From: Enterobacter sp. R4-368 | GTDB taxonomy: Bacteria > Pseudomonadota > Gammaproteobacteria > Enterobacterales > Enterobacteriaceae | DNA: 64,000 bases | Direction of reading: 5' to 3' | Assembly: GCF_000410515.1 (NCBI RefSeq) | Contig: NC_021500.1 | Coordinates: 2,604,001-2,668,000 of the forward strand | Shown: positions 9,746-17,486 of the stretch, piece after piece | Position numbering within the stretch: the first letter of the stretch is position 1 | How the letters are laid out: each line of letters begins with the position of its first letter | Program-made: the position numbers and the translations under genes | Notes under the pieces: model-generated | What the model saw: the letters and a program-made list of their open reading frames with translations, nothing else | Database searches by the model: none | What the model was told of the DNA's origin: nothing

Positions 9746-10267
9746 TTAGTTGCTTTCCAGCATATGAATAATCTGGTTTGCCACCACTTTAGCACTCTGA
9801 TCGTCGGTGCGAATGGTCACGTCGGCAATCTCTTCATACAACGGATTACGTTCGTCGGCCAACGCTTCCAGTACTTCGCGCGGCGGCGTATCCACCTGCA
9901 GAAGCGGGCGTTTTTTGTCACGTTGAGTGCGAGCTAATTGCTTTTCGATAGTGGTTTCCAGATAAACCACTACGCCACGGGCGGAGAGACGATTACGGGT
10001 CTCGCGAGACTTCACAGAGCCACCGCCGGTCGCCAGTACGATGCCCTGTTTTTCCGTCAGCTCATTGATGATTTTTTCTTCGCGATCGCGGAAGCCTTCT
10101 TCACCTTCAACATCGAAGACCCAGCCCACATCAGCTCCGGTTCGTTTCTCAATCTCTTGATCAGAATCGTAAAATTCCATATTGAGTTGTTGAGCTAACT
10201 GACGCCCAATAGTGCTTTTGCCGGCACCCATAGGCCCAACCAGAAAGATATTGCGTTTCTCTGCCAT
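9746..10267 (-). CDS. aroK: AroK, shikimate kinase 1
   Basis: A 173-residue P-loop kinase that phosphorylates shikimate in aromatic amino acid synthesis. The Walker A motif GPMGAGKS is at residues 11-18, the shikimate-contacting DSD near 34-36, GFRDRE near 57-62, and the GGG triad near 80. Length and sequence are nearly those of E. coli AroK. It is the promoter-proximal gene of the aroK-aroB-damX-dam-rpe-gph-trpS cluster. Confidence 0.98.
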   Translation of the reverse strand: MAEKRNIFLVGPMGAGKSTIGRQLAQQLNMEFYDSDQEIEKRTGADVGWVFDVEGEEGFRDREEKIINELTEKQGIVLATGGGSVKSRETRNRLSARGVVVYLETTIEKQLARTQRDKKRPLLQVDTPPREVLEALADERNPLYEEIADVTIRTDDQSAKVVANQIIHMLESN

Positions 10268-10554
10268 TTTTTCGGTACTACTAAGACTATTCGTTGATGA
10301 TAAACCCGCTTCGCAAAGACTCGGCGTAGCAGGACATGAACTGAAACCTCATATGCGATAGTGCGAGAGTCAGATCGAAAATTATCTCAGTACTCCGGCT
10401 TGTTTGGCAACTGAATAAACACGCAATCCTTCATGCTGCTCATTGTTCGACGGAGACCACTGACGCTCAAATCGGTACTCCTTGTAAGCTAAATCATGTC
10501 TCACGTCAAACACATGAACCAAGTTCCATTGAAAAAGGGGGAGTTACGGCAGAT
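10268..10554. other. Intergenic region between hofQ and aroK
   Basis: This stretch holds the aroKB promoter region (minus strand) by position and no open frame that resembles a gene. I could not point to a convincing -35/-10 pair or operator. The hofQ stop lies immediately to its left in the genome map, with no obvious terminator hairpin. Confidence 0.5.
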
Positions 10555-11790
10555 TTAATGTACCGCCGCCAACCTGGGCGTAATAAACACCACCAGCTCG
10601 CGCCGCTCATTATCTTTGGCGTCCTGGCGAAATAACCTGCCGATACCTGGAATTGAGCCTAAACCAGGAACCTGCGCCCTGTCGGCGGAGTTCTTTTGTG
10701 AGAAGATCCCACCAAGCGCCAGCGTATCGCCGCTTTTAACCTCTACCTGCGTTTCAATTTCCTGCTTGTCAATCGCCATCGCCTCGCCCCCTGCTTGCTG
10801 TAGCACCTGGCCTGGCATATTTTGGCTAATGCGCAGCTTCAGCCGCACACGGTTATCGGGCAGCACCGTCGGTGTAACTTCCATCCCCAGCACCGCCTCT
10901 TTAAATTCTACCGCCGTGCTGCCACTATCGCCGCTGGCAACCTGATAAGGTATTTCGCTCCCCTGCTTAATACTCGCCGGCTGGCGGTGAGAAGCCAACA
11001 AGCGTGGGCTGGCGATAATTTCAAGCTGCTGTTTTTGCTCAAGGGCTGACAACTCCAGCTCCAGCAGTTGGGCGTTGATACTGCCGATATTAAAGCTCAC
11101 GCGCGTACTGGCATCCGGAACCGAGAGATCGGCAGAAACACCGCTAAGTCGCCCACGCGCTGCGGGTTTATCCTGCGCCAGTCCCCATTTCACCCCCAAC
11201 TCGCGTAGGCTTTTTTCATTGATGGTGACGATATAAGCCGCCAGCTCTACCTGCTCGACCGGTAGATCCATCTGCGTGACCCATTTTTCCAGTGCGGCGA
11301 GCCCTTCTTTATTATCACGCACCAGTAACCGGTTAAGCCGCACATCAACCGTCATCGCCCCTTGTGGGCTGAGCAGTTTTTCTCCGGCTTTTGCCAGCTC
11401 TACCGCGTCGGCATAGCGCAACACAAAACTGCGTGTTTGCAAGGGTATATTCTGCTTGCGCTGGCGCTGAGCGGCCTCCTGCTCCGCCTGCTTTTGCTGC
11501 CGCCATGCCGTCGTATGGACCTGCCAGATGTTGCCCTGCTGGTGTAACGTTAATCCGGCACTGGCGGCAACGGTTTGGAGCGCCTGCTGCCAGGGGACCT
11601 CTTTGAGATTCAGCGACACCGTGCCGCTGACCTCAGGTGAAATCACCATGTTCTGCTTCTCCAGCGCAACCAGCGCCTGCAATACCTGGGTGACAGGCAC
11701 GTCGTCGACGGTCATTGTGACGACACGTGATGTCTGCGCGCCGGCAAGCGGCAGGCTAAAGAGCATCGCGCTCGCTATCCATTTTCGCAT
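10555..11790 (-). CDS. hofQ: HofQ, PilQ-like secretin for DNA uptake
   Basis: A 411-residue outer-membrane secretin of the type IV pilus/competence class. In related bacteria this protein (ComE/PilQ) forms the channel through which DNA enters the periplasm. It has a signal peptide (about residues 1-19), an N-terminal STN-like region (VTMTVDDVPVTQVLQAL), a NolW-type segment near 120-180, and the C-terminal secretin domain with LEIIASPRLLASH, QGSEIPYQV and the final ERRELVVFITPRL. A longer frame reaches 11850; 11790 is preferred since it has an AAGGA seven bases upstream and matches the family start. It overlaps the end of hofP by 35 bases. Confidence 0.9.
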   Translation of the reverse strand: MRKWIASAMLFSLPLAGAQTSRVVTMTVDDVPVTQVLQALVALEKQNMVISPEVSGTVSLNLKEVPWQQALQTVAASAGLTLHQQGNIWQVHTTAWRQQKQAEQEAAQRQRKQNIPLQTRSFVLRYADAVELAKAGEKLLSPQGAMTVDVRLNRLLVRDNKEGLAALEKWVTQMDLPVEQVELAAYIVTINEKSLRELGVKWGLAQDKPAARGRLSGVSADLSVPDASTRVSFNIGSINAQLLELELSALEQKQQLEIIASPRLLASHRQPASIKQGSEIPYQVASGDSGSTAVEFKEAVLGMEVTPTVLPDNRVRLKLRISQNMPGQVLQQAGGEAMAIDKQEIETQVEVKSGDTLALGGIFSQKNSADRAQVPGLGSIPGIGRLFRQDAKDNERRELVVFITPRLAAVH

Positions 11791-12103
11791 GTTGAGTTCC
11801 TTCTCGTTGCCAGCGCCATTGCGCTGGTGTGCACTCTTCGCCAATCTCAATCAGCATTTCGTCCTGGTGAATGGCGACAACGCGCCATCCGGTGGGCAGC
11901 GTTTCGCCGACAATAAGGCGATACCAGCGCCCGGTGGTATCACGCACGATCCCTATCGGTTGATCCCCCGCCACCGCGCCGTGAAAATGCCAGTTGCTGA
12001 GCTGGGCGGTTCGGCAGATATCCTGTGGTGGCTGGAAAGGGTCGCGCATGCCGCACAGAAACAGGCTGAGCAGCGCGGCCAGTAACAGACGACTAATTCG
12101 CAT
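11756..12103 (-). CDS. hofP: HofP, PilP-like protein of the hof cluster
   Basis: A 115-residue protein, identified mainly by position between hofO and hofQ and by the short DPFQPP segment after a hydrophobic N-terminus (residues about 5-18). It is somewhat shorter than E. coli HofP (about 134). In PilP families the protein is an inner-membrane lipoprotein linking PilNO to the secretin. A cysteine follows the hydrophobic stretch here (SLFLC, residue 17), but this is a poor lipobox, so lipidation is uncertain. The gene overlaps hofO by 11 and hofQ by 35 bases. Sequence conservation in this family is low; the function is inferred from context. Confidence 0.8.
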   Translation of the reverse strand: MRISRLLLAALLSLFLCGMRDPFQPPQDICRTAQLSNWHFHGAVAGDQPIGIVRDTTGRWYRLIVGETLPTGWRVVAIHQDEMLIEIGEECTPAQWRWQREGTQHAKMDSERDAL

Positions 12104-12554
12104 TGTCCTGCTCCACTCGCAACGTAAAATTCAGCGCGCCTTCACCGGCCATTAATGAAAACGCAGGAACCTGCATGCCGCTCGCCGTTAGCAGTGAAAA
12201 CGTCTCAACCACGCCTTCCCAGCCGGTCGCAAGCACTAACTCTCCACCACCATGAGCAGGCTGCCAGCGGGCAAGCTGGCGCCCCTGCGACTGAAAATCC
12301 AGCGGGCTAAATGCCCGACGTTGCGGCAAGATCACGGATTCTGACGGCGGCACCAGCGCATGTAACTTTTGCCACTGCGCGCGCAGTTTCGTGTTTTGTT
12401 GCTGTTGTTGATCAACCAGCCGCATTTGCGTCTCTTTGACTGGACTTATCGCCAGCCACCATAAAAGTGCCAGCGCGCAAAGTGAGCTGAGTAGCCAACA
12501 AAGCACCCGCGTTCGTAGTGACAAAGCAAACCAGACATCAGGGTTGAGCATCAT
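12093..12554 (-). CDS. hofO: HofO, PilO-like inner-membrane protein
   Basis: A 153-residue bitopic protein with a short cytoplasmic head, one membrane helix (about residues 19-37), a glutamine-rich coiled-coil stretch (near 45-65) and a periplasmic ferredoxin-like domain containing FSPLDFQSQG. This is the usual PilO plan. PilO pairs with PilN in the assembly platform that connects the cytoplasmic ring to the secretin. Three candidate starts lie in a row (GTG 12557, ATG 12554, ATG 12551); 12554 aligns best with E. coli HofO but 12551 has better Shine-Dalgarno spacing. It overlaps hofN by 17 bases. Confidence 0.85.
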   Translation of the reverse strand: MMLNPDVWFALSLRTRVLCWLLSSLCALALLWWLAISPVKETQMRLVDQQQQQNTKLRAQWQKLHALVPPSESVILPQRRAFSPLDFQSQGRQLARWQPAHGGGELVLATGWEGVVETFSLLTASGMQVPAFSLMAGEGALNFTLRVEQDNAN

Positions 12555-13074
12555 CACGCTCCCGGTTCAGTTGGTAGTGGAATTGCCAGCGCCCCTGCGC
12601 ATCACGCTCTACGGTGCCTGCGGGTTGTAGCTGAAACCCTGCCGTTTTCTGCAACCGTTGCTCAAGCTCGTTTAATGCGTTAAAAGAGCCGGCCAGGCCA
12701 GTGATTTCAAGCTGGTTTTGCTGCCAGCGCAAAGCAGTAAGCCAGGCATTGGGAGGCAGATTTTCCGCCAGGGTAAGCAACGTCTGTCGCCACGCTTCGG
12801 TACGCTGAAGCCGTAATCGCTGCGCCTGCTCCTGCTGCCAGCGCTGGTGTCGAAGCTGCAACGGCTGCTCGGCGGCGTGCAACCCTGCAAGTAAGGCGGC
12901 ATCAGATTGCTGCCACAGCGTGGCCTGGCGCAGACCAGCCACAGCGGATGCCCGCCATAATGCGCCGCCTGGCACAATCACCACCGCTGTTGCGATAAAA
13001 ACCGCGCACCAGCGACGAATGCAGCGCAACCGCTTTTGACGCCGCCAGGGGAGAAAATTCACAACGGGCTGCAT
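12538..13074 (-). CDS. hofN: HofN, PilN-like inner-membrane protein
   Basis: A 178-residue PilN-type protein. It opens with the family signature VNFLPWRRQKR, has one membrane helix (about residues 23-40), a long heptad-like periplasmic segment rich in Gln, Arg and Leu, and a C-terminal ferredoxin-like part with ITGLAGSFNALNELEQRL. In type IV pilus machines the PilN N-terminus binds PilM in the cytoplasm. Its ATG shares one base with the hofM stop (TGATG), so the two are translationally coupled. Confidence 0.88.
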   Translation of the reverse strand: MQPVVNFLPWRRQKRLRCIRRWCAVFIATAVVIVPGGALWRASAVAGLRQATLWQQSDAALLAGLHAAEQPLQLRHQRWQQEQAQRLRLQRTEAWRQTLLTLAENLPPNAWLTALRWQQNQLEITGLAGSFNALNELEQRLQKTAGFQLQPAGTVERDAQGRWQFHYQLNRERDDAQP

Positions 13075-13859
13075 CAGTATCCCCTGGCAACAGCCAGTCC
13101 CAGCGCTATCGCGTAGCGTTCTCCGCTATCGGGTAATGGTGCCTGGCGCGACGGGACCGCGCTCCAGCAGTCAAATCCTCCGGGCATCCCGCCACACTGC
13201 GCGATTTCGTCTGCGGGCAGCCCAAGCACGGCGGCAAGCCGGGCGGCATTTTCAGCCTCTTCGCGCGCACGTCGTCCCCAGCTCTCTCTCGTGGCCCACA
13301 GCCACTGGCGCTCATCACCCCAGGCCAGACAACGAGCCGGTGGAGTAAGCCAGGGTAACAATGGCTGTAATGCACTGGCATCCGGGGTAATAGAGGAAAG
13401 ATGAAGGGATAATGTCTGTGCTATCTCCAGCAGTGACGCCACATCTTTATTTTGTGCAGCAGTAACGCCGTACGCTTTGCCGGGTTCATCTTCGGTGAAG
13501 TCGAAACAGAGATCGTTTTCTGCCATCTCCAGTTCACGCGCCATTGCCTGCGAAACCCAGCTTGTTAAAGCAGGTTCGCGCAGCGTGACTGCCGGTCGCG
13601 GCAGCTTTTTTTGCAGGGTTTGCCCCGCAGGAAATGCCATGCGTACGCAATGGCGTTGCGGTAGGGTTTGCCGCCAGGGCCGCAAAACATTGAGCAGTTC
13701 TTCTGGCGCTTTTATTCGCCCCTGCACCACGACGCCAGGGGATAGCGGAAGGTGCCACCAACGGCGCAGCGCCTGGCCGCGACGCCCGGCGGCAAGGGCG
13801 ACAATGAAGATGCCATCTTGTTGAATATGCAAACCAATTTGCCAGTGCCTGAATGCCAT
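13074..13859 (-). CDS. hofM: HofM, PilM-like actin-fold protein
   Basis: A 261-residue cytoplasmic protein of the PilM/ComA type, which has an actin-like fold and nucleates the pilus assembly platform. Visible family features are the N-terminal WQIGLHIQQDGIFIVAL strand pattern, the MAFPAGQTLQKKL segment near 85, and a C-terminal YAIALGLAVARG helix typical of PilM proteins. It is the first gene of hofMNOPQ and is divergent from mrcA across 119 bases. In E. coli the set is linked to using DNA as a nutrient; no transformation genes for a pilus fibre are seen here. Confidence 0.88.
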   Translation of the reverse strand: MAFRHWQIGLHIQQDGIFIVALAAGRRGQALRRWWHLPLSPGVVVQGRIKAPEELLNVLRPWRQTLPQRHCVRMAFPAGQTLQKKLPRPAVTLREPALTSWVSQAMARELEMAENDLCFDFTEDEPGKAYGVTAAQNKDVASLLEIAQTLSLHLSSITPDASALQPLLPWLTPPARCLAWGDERQWLWATRESWGRRAREEAENAARLAAVLGLPADEIAQCGGMPGGFDCWSAVPSRQAPLPDSGERYAIALGLAVARGY

Positions 13860-13978
13860 AATTCCCGATCTCCTTATCGTCTCGCTGGATGACGCTATAT
13901 CAATGCATCAGGCTTGCCTTTATACTACCGCGCGGTTGTTTATAAACTGCCCAAATGACTCTAAATGGGAAATCTCCA

Positions 13979-16531
13979 GTGAAGTTCGTAAAGTATTTAT
14001 TCATCCTTGCAGTATGTTGCATTCTGCTGGGAGCAGGCTCGATTTACGGTCTGTACAAATATATTGAGCCACAGCTACCTGACGTCGCCACGCTGAAAGA
14101 CGTGCGGCTACAAATTCCGATGCAGGTCTATAGCGCTGACGGCGAATTGATCGCGCAATATGGTGAAAAACGCCGTATTCCGCTGACGTTGAATCAAATC
14201 CCGCCTGAAATGGTTAAAGCGTTTATCGCCACGGAAGATAGCCGTTTTTATGAACATCACGGTGTTGACCCGGTGGGGATTTTCCGCGCCGCCAGCGTGG
14301 CGATGTTTTCCGGACGTGCGTCGCAGGGCGCAAGTACGATTACCCAACAGCTGGCACGTAACTTTTTCTTAAGTCCGGAACGCACGCTGATGCGTAAGCT
14401 TAAAGAAGTGTTCCTGGCGATCCGCATTGAACAGTTGCTGAGCAAAGATGAGATCCTTGAGCTTTATCTCAATAAGATCTACCTCGGTTACCGCGCGTAC
14501 GGCGTGGGCGCTGCAGCACAGGTGTACTTTGGGAAATCGGTCGATCAGTTAACGCTGAGTGAAATGGCGGTGATTGCCGGTCTGCCGAAAGCACCGTCTA
14601 CGTTTAACCCGCTCTATTCACTTGATCGCGCTACCGCGCGCCGCAATGTGGTGCTGGCACGTATGGAGAGCGAAGGCTACATCACCGAGCAGCAGTATGA
14701 TCAAGCGCGCGGTGAAGCTATCGATGCCAATTACCATGCGCCGGAAATCGCTTTTTCCGCGCCTTACCTTTCCGAAATGGTGCGCCAGGATTTGGTCAAT
14801 CGCTATGGCGATAAAGCCTACGAAGATGGCTACCGCGTTTACACCACTATCACCCGCAAAGTGCAGCAAGCCGCGCAGGCCGCCGTACGTAATAACGTGA
14901 TGGATTACGACATGCGCCACGGTTATCGCGGCCCGTCGAATGTGTTGTGGAAAGTGGGCGAAGCGGCGTGGGACAGTAAAAAAATCACCGATTCCCTGAA
15001 AACGCTGCCGTCTTATGGCCCGCTCTCGCCAGCAGTGGTGACCAGTGCCAATCCGCAAGAAGCGACGGCGATGATGGCCGATGGCACCTCGGTCTCTTTG
15101 CGCATGGAAGGCATGCGCTGGGCGCGTCCTTATCGTTCCGATACGCAACAAGGCGCAACGCCGCGCAAAGTCACCGACGTGGTGCAGGCCGGACAGCAGA
15201 TTTGGGTTCGCCAGGTGGATGACGCGTGGTGGCTGGCACAGGTGCCGGACGTTAACTCGGCGCTGGTTTCCATCAACCCACGTAACGGCGCCGTATTGGC
15301 GCTCGTGGGCGGCTTCGATTTCAACCAAAGCAAGTTTAACCGCGCGACACAGGCGCTGCGCCAGGTGGGTTCTAACATCAAGCCGTTCCTTTACACCGCA
15401 GCAATGGATAAGGGCCTGACGCTGGCGAGCATTCTGAATGATGCGCCAATTTCCCGCTGGGACGCGGGCGCAGGCTCCGACTGGCGACCAAAAAACTCGC
15501 CGGACGAGTATGCCGGTCCGATTCGTTTACGCCAGGGTTTGGGGCAGTCTAAAAACGTGGTGATGGTGCGTGCAATGCGTGCAATGGGTGTGGATTACGC
15601 GGCGGAATATCTGCAGCGTTTCGGCTTCCCGGCGCAAAACATTGTTCACACCGAATCACTGGCGCTGGGCTCTGCTTCCTTTACACCCATGCAGGTTGCC
15701 CGCGGTTATTCGGTGATGGCGAACGGTGGTTTCCTGATCGATCCGTATTTCATTACCAAAATCGAAAACGATCAGGGCAATGTGCTGTTTGAAGTACGTC
15801 CGAAAATCGCCTGTGCCGATTGTGATATTCCGGTGATTTACGGCGATACGCCGAAATCGAACGTGCTGGAAAACAAAGACATGGAAAACGTCGCCACCTC
15901 ACAAGAGCAGCAGAACGCAGCAGTACCGCAGCCGCAGCTTGAGCAAGCCAATCAGGCGCTGGTGCAAAGAAGCGGTGCCGAAGAGTACGCGCCACATGTT
16001 ATCAGCACCCCGCTGTCGTTTTTGATCAAAAGCGCGCTGAACAGTAACATCTTTGGCGAGCCCGGCTGGCAGGGCACAGGCTGGCGCGCAGGTCGCGATC
16101 TCAAACGCAATGATATTGGCGGTAAAACCGGGACCACGAACAGTTCGAAAGATGCCTGGTTCTCGGGTTATGGCCCGGGTGTGGTGACCTCCGTTTGGAT
16201 CGGCTTTGACGATCATCGCAGGGATTTGGGGCGTACTACCGCCTCCGGCGCGATTAAAGATCAGATTTCCGGCTACGAAGGCGGCGCGAAAAGCGCACAA
16301 CCTGCCTGGGATGCGTATATGAAAGTCGTGCTGGATGGGGTTCCTGAAGAGCCATTAACCCCGCCGCCAGGCATAGTGACGGTGAATATCGACCGCAGCA
16401 CCGGCCAACTGGCGAACGGTGGTAGCAGCCGCCAGGAGTACTTTATCGAAGGGACGCAGCCAACGCAGCAAGCCGTCCATGAAGTGGGCACCACGTTAAT
16501 GGATAACGGTGAGTCTCACGAGCTGTTTTAA
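13979..16531 (+). CDS. mrcA: PBP1a, bifunctional peptidoglycan synthase
   Basis: An 850-residue class A penicillin-binding protein that polymerises and crosslinks murein at the inner membrane. A short cytoplasmic tail is followed by one membrane helix (about 6-28). The GT51 glycosyltransferase domain includes ATEDSRFYEHHG (catalytic Glu86) and GASTITQQLARN. The transpeptidase has SNIK (SxxK serine near 473), SKN, and KTGT near residue 715. An in-frame ATG exists at 13955, but the GTG at 13979 gives exactly the E. coli length and the start MKFVKY. A terminator hairpin follows 36 bases after the stop. Confidence 0.97.
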   Translation: MKFVKYLFILAVCCILLGAGSIYGLYKYIEPQLPDVATLKDVRLQIPMQVYSADGELIAQYGEKRRIPLTLNQIPPEMVKAFIATEDSRFYEHHGVDPVGIFRAASVAMFSGRASQGASTITQQLARNFFLSPERTLMRKLKEVFLAIRIEQLLSKDEILELYLNKIYLGYRAYGVGAAAQVYFGKSVDQLTLSEMAVIAGLPKAPSTFNPLYSLDRATARRNVVLARMESEGYITEQQYDQARGEAIDANYHAPEIAFSAPYLSEMVRQDLVNRYGDKAYEDGYRVYTTITRKVQQAAQAAVRNNVMDYDMRHGYRGPSNVLWKVGEAAWDSKKITDSLKTLPSYGPLSPAVVTSANPQEATAMMADGTSVSLRMEGMRWARPYRSDTQQGATPRKVTDVVQAGQQIWVRQVDDAWWLAQVPDVNSALVSINPRNGAVLALVGGFDFNQSKFNRATQALRQVGSNIKPFLYTAAMDKGLTLASILNDAPISRWDAGAGSDWRPKNSPDEYAGPIRLRQGLGQSKNVVMVRAMRAMGVDYAAEYLQRFGFPAQNIVHTESLALGSASFTPMQVARGYSVMANGGFLIDPYFITKIENDQGNVLFEVRPKIACADCDIPVIYGDTPKSNVLENKDMENVATSQEQQNAAVPQPQLEQANQALVQRSGAEEYAPHVISTPLSFLIKSALNSNIFGEPGWQGTGWRAGRDLKRNDIGGKTGTTNSSKDAWFSGYGPGVVTSVWIGFDDHRRDLGRTTASGAIKDQISGYEGGAKSAQPAWDAYMKVVLDGVPEEPLTPPPGIVTVNIDRSTGQLANGGSSRQEYFIEGTQPTQQAVHEVGTTLMDNGESHELF

Positions 16532-16566
16532 CTCGGCGCCGGGCTTGTCCCGGCTGACAGACAGCA

Positions 16567-16590
16567 AAAAGGGCGCGAATGCGCCCTTTT
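16567..16590. terminator. Bidirectional terminator between mrcA and nudE
   Basis: A perfect 10-bp stem (16567-16576 with 16581-16590) with A-run on the left and T-run on the right arm and a GAAT loop. It can end mrcA (plus) and nudE (minus). Confidence 0.85.
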
Positions 16591-16609
16591 CATTTATTCT
16601 TTTGTGCGT

Positions 16610-17170
16610 TCAGAGCCGCCCCTGGCCTTTTAGCCATTCGCGAACCAAAAACAGCGCGCTGACATTGCGGGCTTCGTTGAAATCAGGATCTTCCAGCAGG
16701 TCCATCAAATGCTTCAGCGGCCAGCGTACCTGCGGTAGCGGTTCTGGTTCATCACCCGGCAGCGACTCCGGATAGAGATCTTCTGCCACGATAATGTTCA
16801 TTTTGCTGGAGAAGTAAGAAGGCGCCATACTGAGTTTTTTCAGAAAAGTAAGCTCTTTTGCGCCAAATCCGACTTCTTCTTTTAGTTCACGGTTCGCCGC
16901 TTCGTATATACTCTCACCCGGATCGATAAGACCCTTGGAAAATCCCAGTTCGTAAGATTCAGTGCCAACCGCATATTCGCGGATCAGGATCAGGTGATCG
17001 TCAACAATTGGCACAATCATCACGGCTTCGTGCGTAGAGGGGCGCATACGTTCATAAACACGGCGCACGCCGTTACTGAATTCCAGATCCACACGTTCTA
17101 CGTTAAAAAGTCGTGAAGACGCGACCGTTTCTACGTTAAGAATGGTGGGTTTTTGCAATGATTCGCTCAT
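16610..17170 (-). CDS. nudE: NudE, ADP compounds hydrolase (Nudix)
   Basis: A 186-residue Nudix hydrolase, same length as the E. coli enzyme, which cleaves ADP-ribose, Ap3A and NADH-like compounds. The Nudix box runs from GLIDPGES to REL..EEVGF near residues 80-102, matching G-x5-E-x7-REUxEExGU. It stands alone, convergent with mrcA and divergent from igaA. Substrate range is taken from the E. coli orthologue, not readable from sequence. Confidence 0.95.
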   Translation of the reverse strand: MSESLQKPTILNVETVASSRLFNVERVDLEFSNGVRRVYERMRPSTHEAVMIVPIVDDHLILIREYAVGTESYELGFSKGLIDPGESIYEAANRELKEEVGFGAKELTFLKKLSMAPSYFSSKMNIIVAEDLYPESLPGDEPEPLPQVRWPLKHLMDLLEDPDFNEARNVSALFLVREWLKGQGRL

Positions 17171-17486
17171 TATTATCGGTCTTTGCAGAGAAACTTTCGT
17201 TATTGTGCGACACTACGCACTGTTTGGGCAATGTACTTTGCCGCTAATTTACATTCCTGCAACCTCTTCGAAATCAATTCCCAATTTAACCCAAAAGTCA
17301 ATAGCTTGAAATAAAACTAAGAATTTGCTGATATTCCCGTTAGGGTGGTTTTGCTATTCTCTTTGACATTGGTATGCGCTTAAAAATACTCAAGTTAATT
17401 GCTTGCTTAAAAGGCCAACCACATTAGATTGTTACGGGAAGGGTGCAACTGACTACACCTGTTAGAAAAAGTAAGATGGGGAAAGC
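17171..17486. promoter_or_regulatory. Divergent intergenic region nudE / igaA
   Basis: This 316-base region has no coding frame that resembles a gene. It must hold the nudE promoter (left) and the igaA promoter (right). A candidate extended -10 (TGCTATTCT, 17352-17360) and a TTGACA (17363-17368) point toward igaA, but neither has a good partner at normal spacing. No operator was recognised. Confidence 0.4.
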
